Below are positions 13,695 to 23,227 of a stretch of 35,299 nt of DNA, one piece after another. The notes under the pieces are model-generated. The model was not told the origin of the DNA, ran no database searches, and worked only from the letters and a program-made list of their open reading frames with translations. The first letter of the stretch is position 1, and each line of letters begins with the position of its first letter. This DNA comes from Paenibacillus hemerocallicola (GTDB taxonomy: Bacteria > Bacillota > Bacilli > Paenibacillales > NBRC-103111). The position numbers and the translations under genes are program-made. The DNA is taken from the NCBI RefSeq assembly GCF_006265175.1, contig NZ_VDCQ01000087.1, positions 1 to 35,299 of the forward strand. Direction: 5' to 3'.

Positions 13695-16600
13695 CTAGTC
13701 GGCAATCCGGACCGCATCGATATTCACCCAAGCGCCGGTCGCCCCGGACGATCTGGTGCCTATGGGCGCGATGCGCACGACGTGCAGCCCCGGCTGCAGC
13801 GAGCCGGTATCGTAGGTCGGATGCTTATAGCGGACCGCCGACGCGCTGTACTGGTCGATCATCGTTTGCAGGACGCCGTCGAGATACACGTCGGCCTGAC
13901 CACGCGCCGTGCCGACCAGACTCCACAGCTGCGCGCCGGTGCCGTAAAAGGCGATGTCGGCATACATGCCGGCGGATGCCGCTTGCCTGGATGTGCCGCC
14001 ATGCTGGGAAGCATGTGTTACGATCATCCAGCTGCCGGCATAGCGGATCAGCGGACTCGTATCGTCCAGCACGCCCTGCGGCGCCGAAATGTCAACGACG
14101 GCGAGCGGTGCGGAGCCTTCGGATAATTGCCCGGCGCTATTGATCGCAAACAGTCTGTACCAGCCGGACGGCAAGCCGGTCGTATCGATGGTGCCGTACA
14201 CCCCGGCTTGAACCGTCACCGTTCTGCCCGCCGACGACTGGCCGGACGCCTGCACGGCGGCCACCGTCTCTTCGGTCCGGTCCGATACCAGATACAGCTG
14301 TCCTTGCTGCGGACTGGTTCCCGCAACAGGCGTTCCGGTCGCCACCGGACCCGCCGTCACGCCTGTCAGCCTATAGTCTGAGGTAACCTCTACCGCGTCG
14401 ATATTGATAAACGTCCCCGTCGCCTGCGGCTGCCTTTGACCGGTCACCGCAATCCGAATGTCATGGACGCCGTGCTCGAGGACCCCGGTATCGAAGATGA
14501 CATGCTGGTACTTGACGCTTGTGCTGTACGTATCGATCGTCTGACGGAACACGCCGTCCACATACACCTCTGCCTGACCGCGCGAGCCGCCGACGAGACT
14601 GAGCACTTTGGCCCGGCTGCCATAGAACGGAATCGTGACCGTTGCGCCCGCGGTTCCCGTTTGCCGGGATTTGCCGCCGTACAACTGGGCGTTCTCGATC
14701 ACCGACCATGTCCCGGTGTAGGAAAGACGCGCATGATCGTCGTCCAATCGGCCGGCGATCGCCTCCAGCACGTAAACAGGCTTGCCGGGCGACGCTTGTC
14801 CCCACCGGTCCACCGCATACAGCATATACCGCCCTTCCGCCATGCCGGATGTGCCGAGCGTTGCAGGAACGTCCTGCTGCACTGTCGTCTTCACCCCGTA
14901 CACCACGCCGTTCACGGTGCGGACCGCCGCCTCCAGACCGGCCGGATTCGCCGGCGATGCGGCGGGCACCAGATACGCCGCGGCATACACCGAACTGACG
15001 ACGGAGACCGGCTCCCCGAGCTGCACGCCGAGTGCAGGCGTCCCGCTCAGCACGGGCGGAAGCCGCCGATTGAACGAAATCGGCACGGTTTGTGTCTGAT
15101 CGGCGATCACATAGACGGCGTCCGTCACAACCGGCTGATGTCGCGCGTCGGTAGCCGTGAACCGCTGCCAGCCTTCGGGTACGCCGGTCAGACTGTAGCC
15201 GCCGGACGCGTCGGTTTGCGACAGCAGCGTCTGATTGCCGGTCACATGGACAGAAGCCCCCTGCACCGGCAATCCGTCCGTGTCAAGCACCGTACCGAGC
15301 ACCGAGCCGCTTCGCTCCGGCTCCGGCGCCCCGGTAGGCGGCCAGACGGCGCGTTCGACATTGGCGATGGAAAATACCGGAGACGCATTCCACGTTCTAT
15401 GGGGGAAGTATGTCTGCTCCGCACGGCCGTCGGGCAAAATCGCGAAGCCCGGATCTTCCTCATCGAATACGATCAGCGTTTGGCCGTTGTGCTGCCGCAC
15501 CTCGGCGATCGGAAACCCTTGCCGACTGCCGTCCGCATGCGTCACCAGCGCATAGCTGCCTGCGGCCGATTGCGGCACAGATGCGCCGGTCAAGATGCCG
15601 TCGTAGGCATCGCCCTTGGCCATGCTGAGCGCGCCGGCGATTGAGCCGTTCACCACGCCCGCTCCGGTCAGCTGACGGCTTCCCTTTTGCAGCAGCGTGC
15701 CTCCGCTCAGCTTCATCTCCCGCACCTCGCCGCCCACGAGCCGGATGAGTCCCAATTCGCCGTGCAGCGCGATGTCGTCCACAAGCAGCGGCTGTCCGTG
15801 TTCGGCATAATCCGGGTTGCTCAGCAGCAGGTCGGTCGTGTCGCCATAAGCGACCTTGACCGCCACCGCCCCGGAGGGAGCCTGCTGCGGAGCCAAGCGG
15901 TCGATCGCCTCCACCTTTGGCGTCCCCGAAGCGCCATACGGCTCCAGCAGCGTCACGAACGTGCTTTTCACATTCGTGCCGTCGCGCCTTAGCACCAGCT
16001 TGGGCATGGAGTATTTCACCGCTTCGTCGTTGTTGTCCTTGGACCGTCCCTCCAGCCGCGCCGCGCGAAGCGACGGCGAGCGCCCCACATACAGCTCATT
16101 GGACGCGCCTGCTTCGAGCAAACCGGTAATGCGCATCCGGGACGCCGCCGCGCCGTTGTTCTGCGTCACCAGCGTCAGCTGGTAGCGGTCTCCCGCCAGC
16201 TGCGCCCGCTTCACATCGCGCACGTAAATATAACCGGGATAGTGGCCTTCCGCACTGCCGCTGTCTATATTGTCCACCGGCTGGACGACATTCGTACCGG
16301 GCGGCAGCAAATACGGACCGTAATCGGCAAGCGCCAACTCCGTATCGAAGTAAGCGTCCCGGTTCGCATCGCCCTGAAGCGTGTACTCATGCCGGCTTCC
16401 GCCGGATACGCGGAACAAGTCCAGCACATAGCCTTGCTGGCCGTCGCCGCCTGCGAAAGGCACAAACCACGGCTCGCGCCGATACTCGTCCGTCGCCGGA
16501 TACGCGGTCTCGTACGACGCGCGCATCGCCTTGAAGCCGCCTTCCTGCGGCACATACGCCTCCACATTGCCGCCGTGCAGCGCCCCTCCGCTTGTCCTCG

Positions 16601-19100
16601 CATCTTGGCCGCCTACAACCACCGTATTGTGCGACATTGTCGAGAGCGTGAAGTAACGGTAAAACGTACTGAACGTATAACCCAGATCGGGCAGCAGTTC
16701 CTGACGCTCCGCGAACAGACCGAGATGCAGCGGATCGCGGTGCACATGGGTCGGGTACTTGGCCTGGTAGTTCAAATAAATCTGGGTTTGATCCGCTCCC
16801 GTGCCGCCTGTCAGCCTGCCGATGCCCGCCGCCGGCCACAGCTTGGATACGAGGGGATCGGAGCTGCCCGCTTTTTCATAGGCCCACGTATCCTGCAGAG
16901 GATAAAAATTGCCGTTCGGGTACAGCAACTGCCTCTCATGGCGCAGCGCCCGCCCGATCACCGGATAATCCTGCTCCAGATGGAGATCGACCAGCCGTTT
17001 GCCCGAGCGGGGCGACACATAGCCGACCGGGTCGGTCCAGCCTTCCAGCTTGTCAATCACTTGCTGGATACCGTTGATCAGCTCCTTGTGGTAGGATAGC
17101 GTCACTTCCTGCCAGAAGCCGTCGGACAAAAACAGCCGGCCCATCATTTCTTCCATTTGGGCGACGACCATATGCACATAGTCCGGCTCGCCAAGCGCCT
17201 TTGCCGCCTCCACCAGCCCGCTCCAGTAGCCGTACGCCAGATTGGACAGCCAGACCGGATGGCTCAGCACGTTGTCGATCGAAGCGCCGAACAGCTTGTC
17301 GCGCAGCATCGCCTCCACATCTTCGCCCGCTTCTGCGCTCAACACATCAAACGCATTCGTCTTTCGAACGTTCGTATACGCTTGGAACAACGGTCCGAGA
17401 TTATCCAGATCGAAGCCGAACCAGCGATACCACATGCCGCCCCAGTACGAATACGGCGGACCGGACATCTTGTTCTGCGATTCGTAGTTCCACGCTTGGT
17501 CGATTGTCGGATTGTAGCTCTCGTAAGCCTGGGCGATGCCATATAACAGCCGTGCAGCGCCCAGCGGATCGCTTTGGGAGACGGCCCGTGTTTGTGCCAG
17601 CAGCCGCTGCTTCTGCAAATACCACATATGGGCGGTAATGAAATATCGCTTCCCCGAGCCGTCCTCGTAGTAAGGAATGCGCACCGTCTCGCCTTTGGCG
17701 TTGGTGGTGATATACTCCTTGTCTTCCGGATAAGCCGGATTCGGGTATACCGTCCCCGTTCGAACCGCGGTCATGCTTTTTCCGTCCGCCGAAAGCGTAT
17801 ACAAACTTTGTGGAAACAGCTCCGGCATTTCCGGCAAGCCGACATAAATAAAGCCCGGCTGCGGCGGAATCAGCTCCAGCAGCTCCTGCACCTTGGCAGA
17901 GGGCGGCGCGGACGTGACCGTCGTCGGCGGTCCTCCGGACGTCATGCCCGGCGCAAGCTCCAATCCCGCCGCCACCATATGCTCGCGATCGATCATCAGC
18001 GTGGCGGACAGCGCCTCCGCCGCACCCGCCGGCAGCACGGTTAGCCGCAGCTGGTACATGCCGTCCTTGAGCGGCCCCGGATGCGTGAAGCTTAAAGACT
18101 GCCTTCCGCCCGATGCGGACAGTGCGGTCGGCGTCAGCTCCTGCCAGGCACCGTCAGGCTCTTTCCATTGCAAGCGAATATCCCCGCTGCCCGTCAATGC
18201 CGCATGGGGCCATGCGAAGGACAGACTCTTCTCGTCAAACCCCGTATAGGCAAGCTCCGTCTGCTGGGGCTCCCAGCTCTCCACCGATCCGGCAGACCCG
18301 CCCGCTGGCGTCAGCGCCTCAGGCAACGCGCCGAAAAACAGTCCGCCCAGCCGCCCCTGATCGACGACCATACCGTTCAATCGGCCGCCATCGCCGTACC
18401 GGTCCCAATGATCCGAATGACGAATCGGCACCCACGAGGTAAGCGGACGCGTCAGCGAACGGTGAACATGAATGACGTTCAGCCGCCATTCGTCTCCCGT
18501 CGTAACGCCCGCCGGAGCAATCGCCGAGAGCGGGATCGCCGCCTCGACTGTCGTATAGCCGCCGGAAGCTCCAAGCTGGTACTGTACACCGCTCAGCAGC
18601 GTCAGGCCGGGATTGGCGCTATAGCTGTCGCGCTGCAAATTCCAAGCGGTCGTCGTAATCGATGTATCGTTCGGATCCACCGTGAGCCTTGCCACGTAAT
18701 GAGCGCTCCCGCCAAGCTGCGGACTGATGACCACCTCGATGTCCGCCAGCGTCTCCGCTTCCTCCTCGTCCATCACGCCGCCGATATACATATACTGGCT
18801 GTCGTAGGCGACCTTGTACGCGATCGTGGACTCAGGCTCGTATTCGAAATACGCTGTACGGAAATTGTCCAGTACAGCTGCCCCGTCCCACTGCGCTTCG
18901 TCCAACGCGCCGTCGATCGTCGGCGCCGCGCTCCATAACGGGGCAACCGCCCGCTTGTCGACGTAATGGGCAACCGTTCCGGCAATCCCGGCCGCATGCA
19001 CGCTGGCTTTGCTGGTTTGAACCATTTCAAAGTGAATCATCGTCACCGCCATGCAGCCGGCCAGACCTGCTTTGACCAGCTTTTGGATTCGTTTTCCCAC
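13695..19100 (-). CDS. Large secreted multi-domain heparinase II/III-like polysaccharide lyase
   Basis: This 1801-residue protein starts at GTG behind AAGGGG and has a Sec-type N-terminus (MGKRIQKLVKAGLAGCMAVT...VHAAG). Domains in order: a CBM9/DOMON-like beta-sandwich (about 50-240; TIDGALDEAQWD, DSQYMYIGGVMDE); a long linker and Ig-like part; a helical alpha/alpha-toroid-like region (about 450-780; YWGGMWYRWFGFD); and the heparinase II/III beta-domain (about 785-1150; THVHRDPLHLGLFAE, LLPDLGY, SMSHNTVVVGG). A carboxypeptidase-regulatory-like module follows (about 1265-1345; GTVLDTDGLPVQGASVHV). Two homologous C-terminal modules (about 1450-1590 and 1675-1801) share YxGxWS/MI, QxGGxSRQ, LVGxxRGQAxVYxDGV and xxxIDAVxI. 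It probably cleaves an extracellular acidic polysaccharide by beta-elimination; the substrate is unknown. It is the last gene of a four-gene operon. Confidence 0.82.
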   Translation of the reverse strand: MGKRIQKLVKAGLAGCMAVTMIHFEMVQTSKASVHAAGIAGTVAHYVDKRAVAPLWSAAPTIDGALDEAQWDGAAVLDNFRTAYFEYEPESTIAYKVAYDSQYMYIGGVMDEEEAETLADIEVVISPQLGGSAHYVARLTVDPNDTSITTTAWNLQRDSYSANPGLTLLSGVQYQLGASGGYTTVEAAIPLSAIAPAGVTTGDEWRLNVIHVHRSLTRPLTSWVPIRHSDHWDRYGDGGRLNGMVVDQGRLGGLFFGALPEALTPAGGSAGSVESWEPQQTELAYTGFDEKSLSFAWPHAALTGSGDIRLQWKEPDGAWQELTPTALSASGGRQSLSFTHPGPLKDGMYQLRLTVLPAGAAEALSATLMIDREHMVAAGLELAPGMTSGGPPTTVTSAPPSAKVQELLELIPPQPGFIYVGLPEMPELFPQSLYTLSADGKSMTAVRTGTVYPNPAYPEDKEYITTNAKGETVRIPYYEDGSGKRYFITAHMWYLQKQRLLAQTRAVSQSDPLGAARLLYGIAQAYESYNPTIDQAWNYESQNKMSGPPYSYWGGMWYRWFGFDLDNLGPLFQAYTNVRKTNAFDVLSAEAGEDVEAMLRDKLFGASIDNVLSHPVWLSNLAYGYWSGLVEAAKALGEPDYVHMVVAQMEEMMGRLFLSDGFWQEVTLSYHKELINGIQQVIDKLEGWTDPVGYVSPRSGKRLVDLHLEQDYPVIGRALRHERQLLYPNGNFYPLQDTWAYEKAGSSDPLVSKLWPAAGIGRLTGGTGADQTQIYLNYQAKYPTHVHRDPLHLGLFAERQELLPDLGYTFSTFYRYFTLSTMSHNTVVVGGQDARTSGGALHGGNVEAYVPQEGGFKAMRASYETAYPATDEYRREPWFVPFAGGDGQQGYVLDLFRVSGGSRHEYTLQGDANRDAYFDTELALADYGPYLLPPGTNVVQPVDNIDSGSAEGHYPGYIYVRDVKRAQLAGDRYQLTLVTQNNGAAASRMRITGLLEAGASNELYVGRSPSLRAARLEGRSKDNNDEAVKYSMPKLVLRRDGTNVKSTFVTLLEPYGASGTPKVEAIDRLAPQQAPSGAVAVKVAYGDTTDLLLSNPDYAEHGQPLLVDDIALHGELGLIRLVGGEVREMKLSGGTLLQKGSRQLTGAGVVNGSIAGALSMAKGDAYDGILTGASVPQSAAGSYALVTHADGSRQGFPIAEVRQHNGQTLIVFDEEDPGFAILPDGRAEQTYFPHRTWNASPVFSIANVERAVWPPTGAPEPERSGSVLGTVLDTDGLPVQGASVHVTGNQTLLSQTDASGGYSLTGVPEGWQRFTATDARHQPVVTDAVYVIADQTQTVPISFNRRLPPVLSGTPALGVQLGEPVSVVSSVYAAAYLVPAASPANPAGLEAAVRTVNGVVYGVKTTVQQDVPATLGTSGMAEGRYMLYAVDRWGQASPGKPVYVLEAIAGRLDDDHARLSYTGTWSVIENAQLYGGKSRQTGTAGATVTIPFYGSRAKVLSLVGGSRGQAEVYVDGVFRQTIDTYSTSVKYQHVIFDTGVLEHGVHDIRIAVTGQRQPQATGTFINIDAVEVTSDYRLTGVTAGPVATGTPVAGTSPQQGQLYLVSDRTEETVAAVQASGQSSAGRTVTVQAGVYGTIDTTGLPSGWYRLFAINSAGQLSEGSAPLAVVDISAPQGVLDDTSPLIRYAGSWMIVTHASQHGGTSRQAASAGMYADIAFYGTGAQLWSLVGTARGQADVYLDGVLQTMIDQYSASAVRYKHPTYDTGSLQPGLHVVRIAPIGTRSSGATGAWVNIDAVRIAD

Positions 19101-19339
19101 GAAATATCCCCTTCCGGCTTCGCCTGCACGGCAACACGGCAGGATTACAGGCCGTCCATCGTCTCCGGCAATCGCCTTCGTCCGATCGATCGGCCTCGCT
19201 CGCCGGCGTGCCCGTCGCCTGAGCGCTTAAAGGCGGAAGACACGCCGCCGGGTTCCGGTACGCCGTGAACCGCCGCTCCGCAGTCCGCTTCCTTCCGGAA
19301 AGCCCGCAGCCGAACGGTACGCTCTTTCCGCAGCGTCGT
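19101..19339. other. Spacer within the operon, no gene seen
   Basis: This GC-rich 239-base gap separates the dehydrogenase stop from the heparinase-like start on the same strand. I found no recognisable coding frame, promoter or convincing terminator in it, so transcription may simply continue through. Confidence 0.4.
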
Positions 19340-20347
19340 TCAGTAGCGAAGCACTATGCCAAGCGTCCGTTCCGGCTCCTCCCGGCACAGCCGATACGCC
19401 TCGGCAATCTGGCTGAATGCGAATCGGTGCCGTACAAGCGGTTTGATTGAAATTCGTTTGTTTGCCAACAATCGAACAAATTCGCCAACATTTCGGCCTT
19501 CGGTCCACCGCACGTACCCTCCGGGATAATCATACCCGCCCCGCTCGTAGCGTTCGTCATAACGGCCCGGGCCTCCCGCTCGGCTAATGCGAATTTCCGC
19601 TTCCTTGCGGAACAGGGCATTGCGCGTAAACACCGTGTCCGGTACGCCGACAATGACCACATTGCCCCGGTCGCGCAGCCAGCCGATCGCCTGGTCCAGC
19701 AAGCCGTCTCCTTTGCCCCCTCCGCACAGCAGCACGCTGTCCGCTCCCGTCAGGCCGACTGCGCCCAGCCTCTCCAGCGCTTCATTTACCTGCGCGGCAT
19801 CGGAGCATACGGTGATGCCGGGACAAGCCGCCCGCAATCGCTCGCAGCGCTCCGGCAGCAGATCGCAGCCGATCACCTCGTAAGCGGCCGCATGCGCGAT
19901 CTGCGCGGTAATTTGACCGAGTATGCCCAGCCCGACAATGACGACCGTCTCGCCGAATTGCAGCTTCGCCTGACGCAGCGCGTGAATCGCGATCGCACCT
20001 AGCCCGGCAAACGCCGCTTCCTCGGCATCGACATGGTCCGGCACCGGAACGGCCAGCACTTTCGGCACGAGCCGGTAGTCCGCGTGCGCGCCTTCACCAT
20101 AGCAGGCGACGCGCTGCCCGATGGCCAAATGCTCGACTCCCGCTCCCTTGGCGACAATGCGCGCCACCGAGTTGTACCCGAGCCGCGTGCCGCTTGACTT
20201 GTTGTTCAGCACCATCGTCTCCGTACCGTTGCTGATCGCGGAATATTCGGTTTTGACCAGCACCTCGTGCTCGCCGGGGACCGGTTTTGCCTGCTGTTCG
20301 ATCCGAATTTCACCCTCGCGGGCTACCGTTACTTGAATGATGTCCAC
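19340..20347 (-). CDS. Zinc-type medium-chain dehydrogenase (MDR superfamily)
   Basis: This 335-residue protein has the MDR layout: a catalytic GroES-like domain with VLVKTEYSAISNGTETMVL and GYNSVARIVAKGAGVEHLAIG plus GQRVACYGEGAHADY, then a Rossmann NAD(P)-binding domain with VVIVGLGILGQITAQIAHA (about residues 150-168). The usual catalytic-zinc Cys near residue 40 is Ser (SAISNGTE) and the four-Cys structural zinc lobe is missing, as in the subgroup linked to sugar and polyketide oxidoreductions. It probably oxidises or reduces a sugar-derived alcohol released by the lyase; the substrate is unknown. The GTG start has GGGAGA upstream, and the gap from the solute-binding gene is 42 bases, so they form one operon. 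Confidence 0.85.
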   Translation of the reverse strand: MDIIQVTVAREGEIRIEQQAKPVPGEHEVLVKTEYSAISNGTETMVLNNKSSGTRLGYNSVARIVAKGAGVEHLAIGQRVACYGEGAHADYRLVPKVLAVPVPDHVDAEEAAFAGLGAIAIHALRQAKLQFGETVVIVGLGILGQITAQIAHAAAYEVIGCDLLPERCERLRAACPGITVCSDAAQVNEALERLGAVGLTGADSVLLCGGGKGDGLLDQAIGWLRDRGNVVIVGVPDTVFTRNALFRKEAEIRISRAGGPGRYDERYERGGYDYPGGYVRWTEGRNVGEFVRLLANKRISIKPLVRHRFAFSQIAEAYRLCREEPERTLGIVLRY

Positions 20348-20389
20348 AGTCGTTCTCTCCCTCTATCGCGGCCTCTCTTCTCTGTTTCC

Positions 20390-21721
20390 TTACTTGCCGC
20401 GCTCCTTCTCGATGTCCTGCTTCAGCAGTTCGTCCGCCTCGCGCAGCGCCGAATTGACGTCCAGCTGGCCCTGCGCCGCTTTGACAAACGATTGCCAAAT
20501 GATCGTCTCCTGCCGGCTGCCGGAGACATTCACCTTTCCGGACGCACGCTTCGGCGTCGGATCGGTCGGTTCATACAACGTGAGCGCTTTCATGTTTTTC
20601 GTGCCGTACACCGGATGCGCTTTGCCGAGCGCTTCGCGAATGTCCTTGTTGGTCAGCGTCGTCAAAATCCCGTTGCGCGAATCTTGCATCTGCACTTCGT
20701 CGGACAGCATTTCCATGATGACTTGGAACGCTTCGTCCTTATGTTTGCTTTGCTGCGTAATCGACCAGTATGCCGGCGAACGCTGGCCCATCCGTTTCGG
20801 CGCGCCGTCGAGCGTCGGCACCGATACGATGTCCCAGTTGATTTCGGGCGGGATGACGAGATAAATGCTGTGCTGTCCCAAATACATCGCCGATTCGCCT
20901 TTGGTGAACAGGGCGTTTTCGAGCGCAAACGTACTTTGCACGCCGTTGTTCGGAATATCGTGAAAGCGTTTGAAATTGTCGAAAAGCGTTTTCCATTTCG
21001 TCTGGTCGGCCAACCCGTCTTTTTCCGGGTCCAGAATCGGCAGCGAGAACGGATTGTCGCGCAGCTGCGCGATCAGGTTCGTGCTGAAGCCCCGGATTAC
21101 CTTGCCGCTGTCGACCCGGGTCAGCTTTACCGCGAGATCGTAAATCTCGTTCCAGCTCATGCCGTCCTTCGGATAAGCGACGCCGAACTTGTCGAACAGA
21201 TCCTTGTTGTAATACAGCACGGACGGAAAATATGGCGGCACCGGCAAGCCGTACAGCGCGCCCGTCTGTCCGGCGTCGATGTTGTCCTGGATAAACGACG
21301 GGACGAACCGGTTCAGATCGTACTTGTGTTTGCCGACCATCTCGCGCAAGTCATAGCCGAGCTGCAAGTCCAGATAACCGGTCTTTATCGTCGGCGTATC
21401 CGTGCGGATAATGTCCGGAATTTCGCCTCGCGCCACCTTTTCCGTGATGGAATTGCCTTTGTCGCTCGTCTGGTAGTCGAATGTAATGTGCGGAAATTTC
21501 TTCTCCAGCGCGCCGCGAAAACGGCTGTCGAACTCCTCCGGCTTGACGCCCGCCGCGTAAATCGTCATCGTGAACGGCTCGGCCTTCTTGACCGCTTCGC
21601 CGCCTCCCTGCGCTCCCGTCCCGCCGGCTTCCGGCTTTTCCGCGCCTCCGCATGCGGGCAATACCGCCAGCAGCGCCGCCAGCGGTATGGCGACCGCCGC
21701 TTGTTTATTCCAGTTGAACAT
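20390..21721 (-). CDS. Lipoprotein solute-binding protein (ABC sugar-type, family 1)
   Basis: This extracellular solute-binding protein of about 443 residues has a lipoprotein signal: MFNWNKQAAVAIPLAALL followed by AVLPACGG, with the acylated Cys in LPAC at about residue 26. The body shows family features: VARGEIPDIIRTDTPTIKTG, YYNKDLFDKFGVAYPKDGMS followed by WNEIYDLAVKLT, and AYWSITQQSKHKDEAFQVI. It would capture a carbohydrate or oligosaccharide for import. I chose ATG 21721 because GGGGGAG precedes it; the longer frame has no ribosome binding site. Its start overlaps the end of the regulator gene by 17 bases, so they are translationally coupled. No permease or ATPase gene is in the operon, so it must share a transporter encoded elsewhere. 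Confidence 0.9.
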   Translation of the reverse strand: MFNWNKQAAVAIPLAALLAVLPACGGAEKPEAGGTGAQGGGEAVKKAEPFTMTIYAAGVKPEEFDSRFRGALEKKFPHITFDYQTSDKGNSITEKVARGEIPDIIRTDTPTIKTGYLDLQLGYDLREMVGKHKYDLNRFVPSFIQDNIDAGQTGALYGLPVPPYFPSVLYYNKDLFDKFGVAYPKDGMSWNEIYDLAVKLTRVDSGKVIRGFSTNLIAQLRDNPFSLPILDPEKDGLADQTKWKTLFDNFKRFHDIPNNGVQSTFALENALFTKGESAMYLGQHSIYLVIPPEINWDIVSVPTLDGAPKRMGQRSPAYWSITQQSKHKDEAFQVIMEMLSDEVQMQDSRNGILTTLTNKDIREALGKAHPVYGTKNMKALTLYEPTDPTPKRASGKVNVSGSRQETIIWQSFVKAAQGQLDVNSALREADELLKQDIEKERGK

Positions 21722-23132
21722 ATGGACTCCCCCCGTTCTGTGTTCCGTGCATCTCCGCCTCGCGGACAAGAACACCGATCCGTTCGCCCAGTTCCTTCTC
21801 GGAAATCATATTGGCCCAAAACGCCTTCATCAGACCGGCCAGCTTGCCGATCGACATCGGCAGCACCGGCAAATGGCGATGCGTCCGGCAGGAAAAGAGT
21901 ATCTCCCTGTACGTGCCGTACCGCTCCGGACGATTCGTTGTCTGCTCGCCCCATCCGGACTGGCCCGTGCGCTGCATCGCGGGAATGCTGAGCGTATGCT
22001 CGCGGATGAGCGTCTGCGCCCGCTCGCCGGACAAGTAGTCGATCAGCAGCCGCGCCTCCTCCCGGTGCGCGGACGTCCGCGCAATGCCGGCACCGGCCGA
22101 AATGTACAGCGTACGCGGCTCGGACACAAACGGCACCGGCGAAATGTCGTATTCCAATCCGGCGTCCTTCCATTCGTTCATCGCCATGTAGCTGGCCAGC
22201 ACCATCGACAGTCGGCCTTCGAGAAACATCTGTTCAATGTCCCTGTTGTTCTCCGACATGTACAGCGGAAACATGCGCCGGTTGTGTACGATGCGCCTGC
22301 ACAGCTTCGCCCCTTCTACCAGACGCGTTACCTTGCCGTCCACGTCCGCTCCGCCGTCCCCCTGCCCTTGTGCCGGGTCGAGGCTTTGCAGCAGGAAAAT
22401 CGGCCAACGGTTCACATCCGGCAAATGGAAGCAGAAGCCGTAGCGCTCCCCTTCGGTCAACTGCTCCGCGCACGCGGTCAAATCGTCCCAGGTCCAGGAG
22501 CCGTTTGGCTCGGACAGCCCCTTCTCGCGAAAATGCCGCTTGTTGTAACCCAGCACGACAGGCGCAAAAATAATCGGCCGCAACCGGCAGACGCCTTCGA
22601 AGCTGTAGTCTTCGTTCAGAAAAGGGAAAACGCCGGGATGCGCGTCCAGCGGCTCGACCAATGTCGCCTTGCCGCGCTCGCACAGCTGCTGAAACTGCAA
22701 ACTGTTCATCGTATACACGTCGGGCTGCCCTTCCGCCTGCGGTTCCACATAGACCGGGTCCTCGCCCAGGGCGTAGATTTTGATTTTGACCTCGATCCAG
22801 GCATACAGCCGGCTGAAGTCCTCCAGCAGCCGGGACAGCGCCATGTTGCGCATCGTCGTCTCGTTCAGACCGAGTGTCAGGACGACCCGCTGCCGCCTTC
22901 GCAGCACCCGGTTGCCGACATTCGGGATTTTCTCGATCCAGCCTTCCTCGGCGAGCGTCGCGAGTCCTTTGCGCGCAGACAAATTGCTGAGTCCGAAGCG
23001 GGCCGCAAGCACCTTCTCCGAAGGCAAGTCGGCTCCGGGTTCGTATTGTCCTGCCTCAATCTCGTGTTTCAGCGTTTGGACCATATGCATAAGCAGTTGG
23101 CGAAACTGTTCGTTCGTCGGTCTTCCTCTCAT
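21705..23132 (-). CDS. GntR-type wHTH fused to a cytoplasmic solute-binding domain (regulator)
   Basis: This 475-residue protein joins an N-terminal GntR winged helix (residues about 8-75: YEPGADLPSEKVLAARFGLS, NLSARKGLATLAEEGWIEKI) to a full family-1-like solute-binding domain (about 80-465: GQPDVYTMNSLQFQQLCERG, VVLGYNKRHFREKGLSEPNG, SWTWDDLTACAEQL, EQMFLEGRLSMVLASYMAMN). There is no signal peptide or membrane segment, so the ligand-binding domain acts in the cytoplasm, where it would sense an imported sugar and control DNA binding. It heads the operon, overlaps the genuine solute-binding lipoprotein gene, and probably binds the CCGGTTTATA sites upstream. The start ATG follows GGAGAG. The fusion is read in a single open frame with no sign of a recent lesion. 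Confidence 0.88.
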   Translation of the reverse strand: MRGRPTNEQFRQLLMHMVQTLKHEIEAGQYEPGADLPSEKVLAARFGLSNLSARKGLATLAEEGWIEKIPNVGNRVLRRRQRVVLTLGLNETTMRNMALSRLLEDFSRLYAWIEVKIKIYALGEDPVYVEPQAEGQPDVYTMNSLQFQQLCERGKATLVEPLDAHPGVFPFLNEDYSFEGVCRLRPIIFAPVVLGYNKRHFREKGLSEPNGSWTWDDLTACAEQLTEGERYGFCFHLPDVNRWPIFLLQSLDPAQGQGDGGADVDGKVTRLVEGAKLCRRIVHNRRMFPLYMSENNRDIEQMFLEGRLSMVLASYMAMNEWKDAGLEYDISPVPFVSEPRTLYISAGAGIARTSAHREEARLLIDYLSGERAQTLIREHTLSIPAMQRTGQSGWGEQTTNRPERYGTYREILFSCRTHRHLPVLPMSIGKLAGLMKAFWANMISEKELGERIGVLVREAEMHGTQNGGSPYVQLE

Positions 23133-23227
23133 CGGGCGGCTCTCTCCTTGCGATTGTGCAATCGTCGTTATGCCCTACTTATTCGGGTTCCGCCAGGCAA
23201 TCCCTCCTTCTTTCCTCGACCTGCGAT

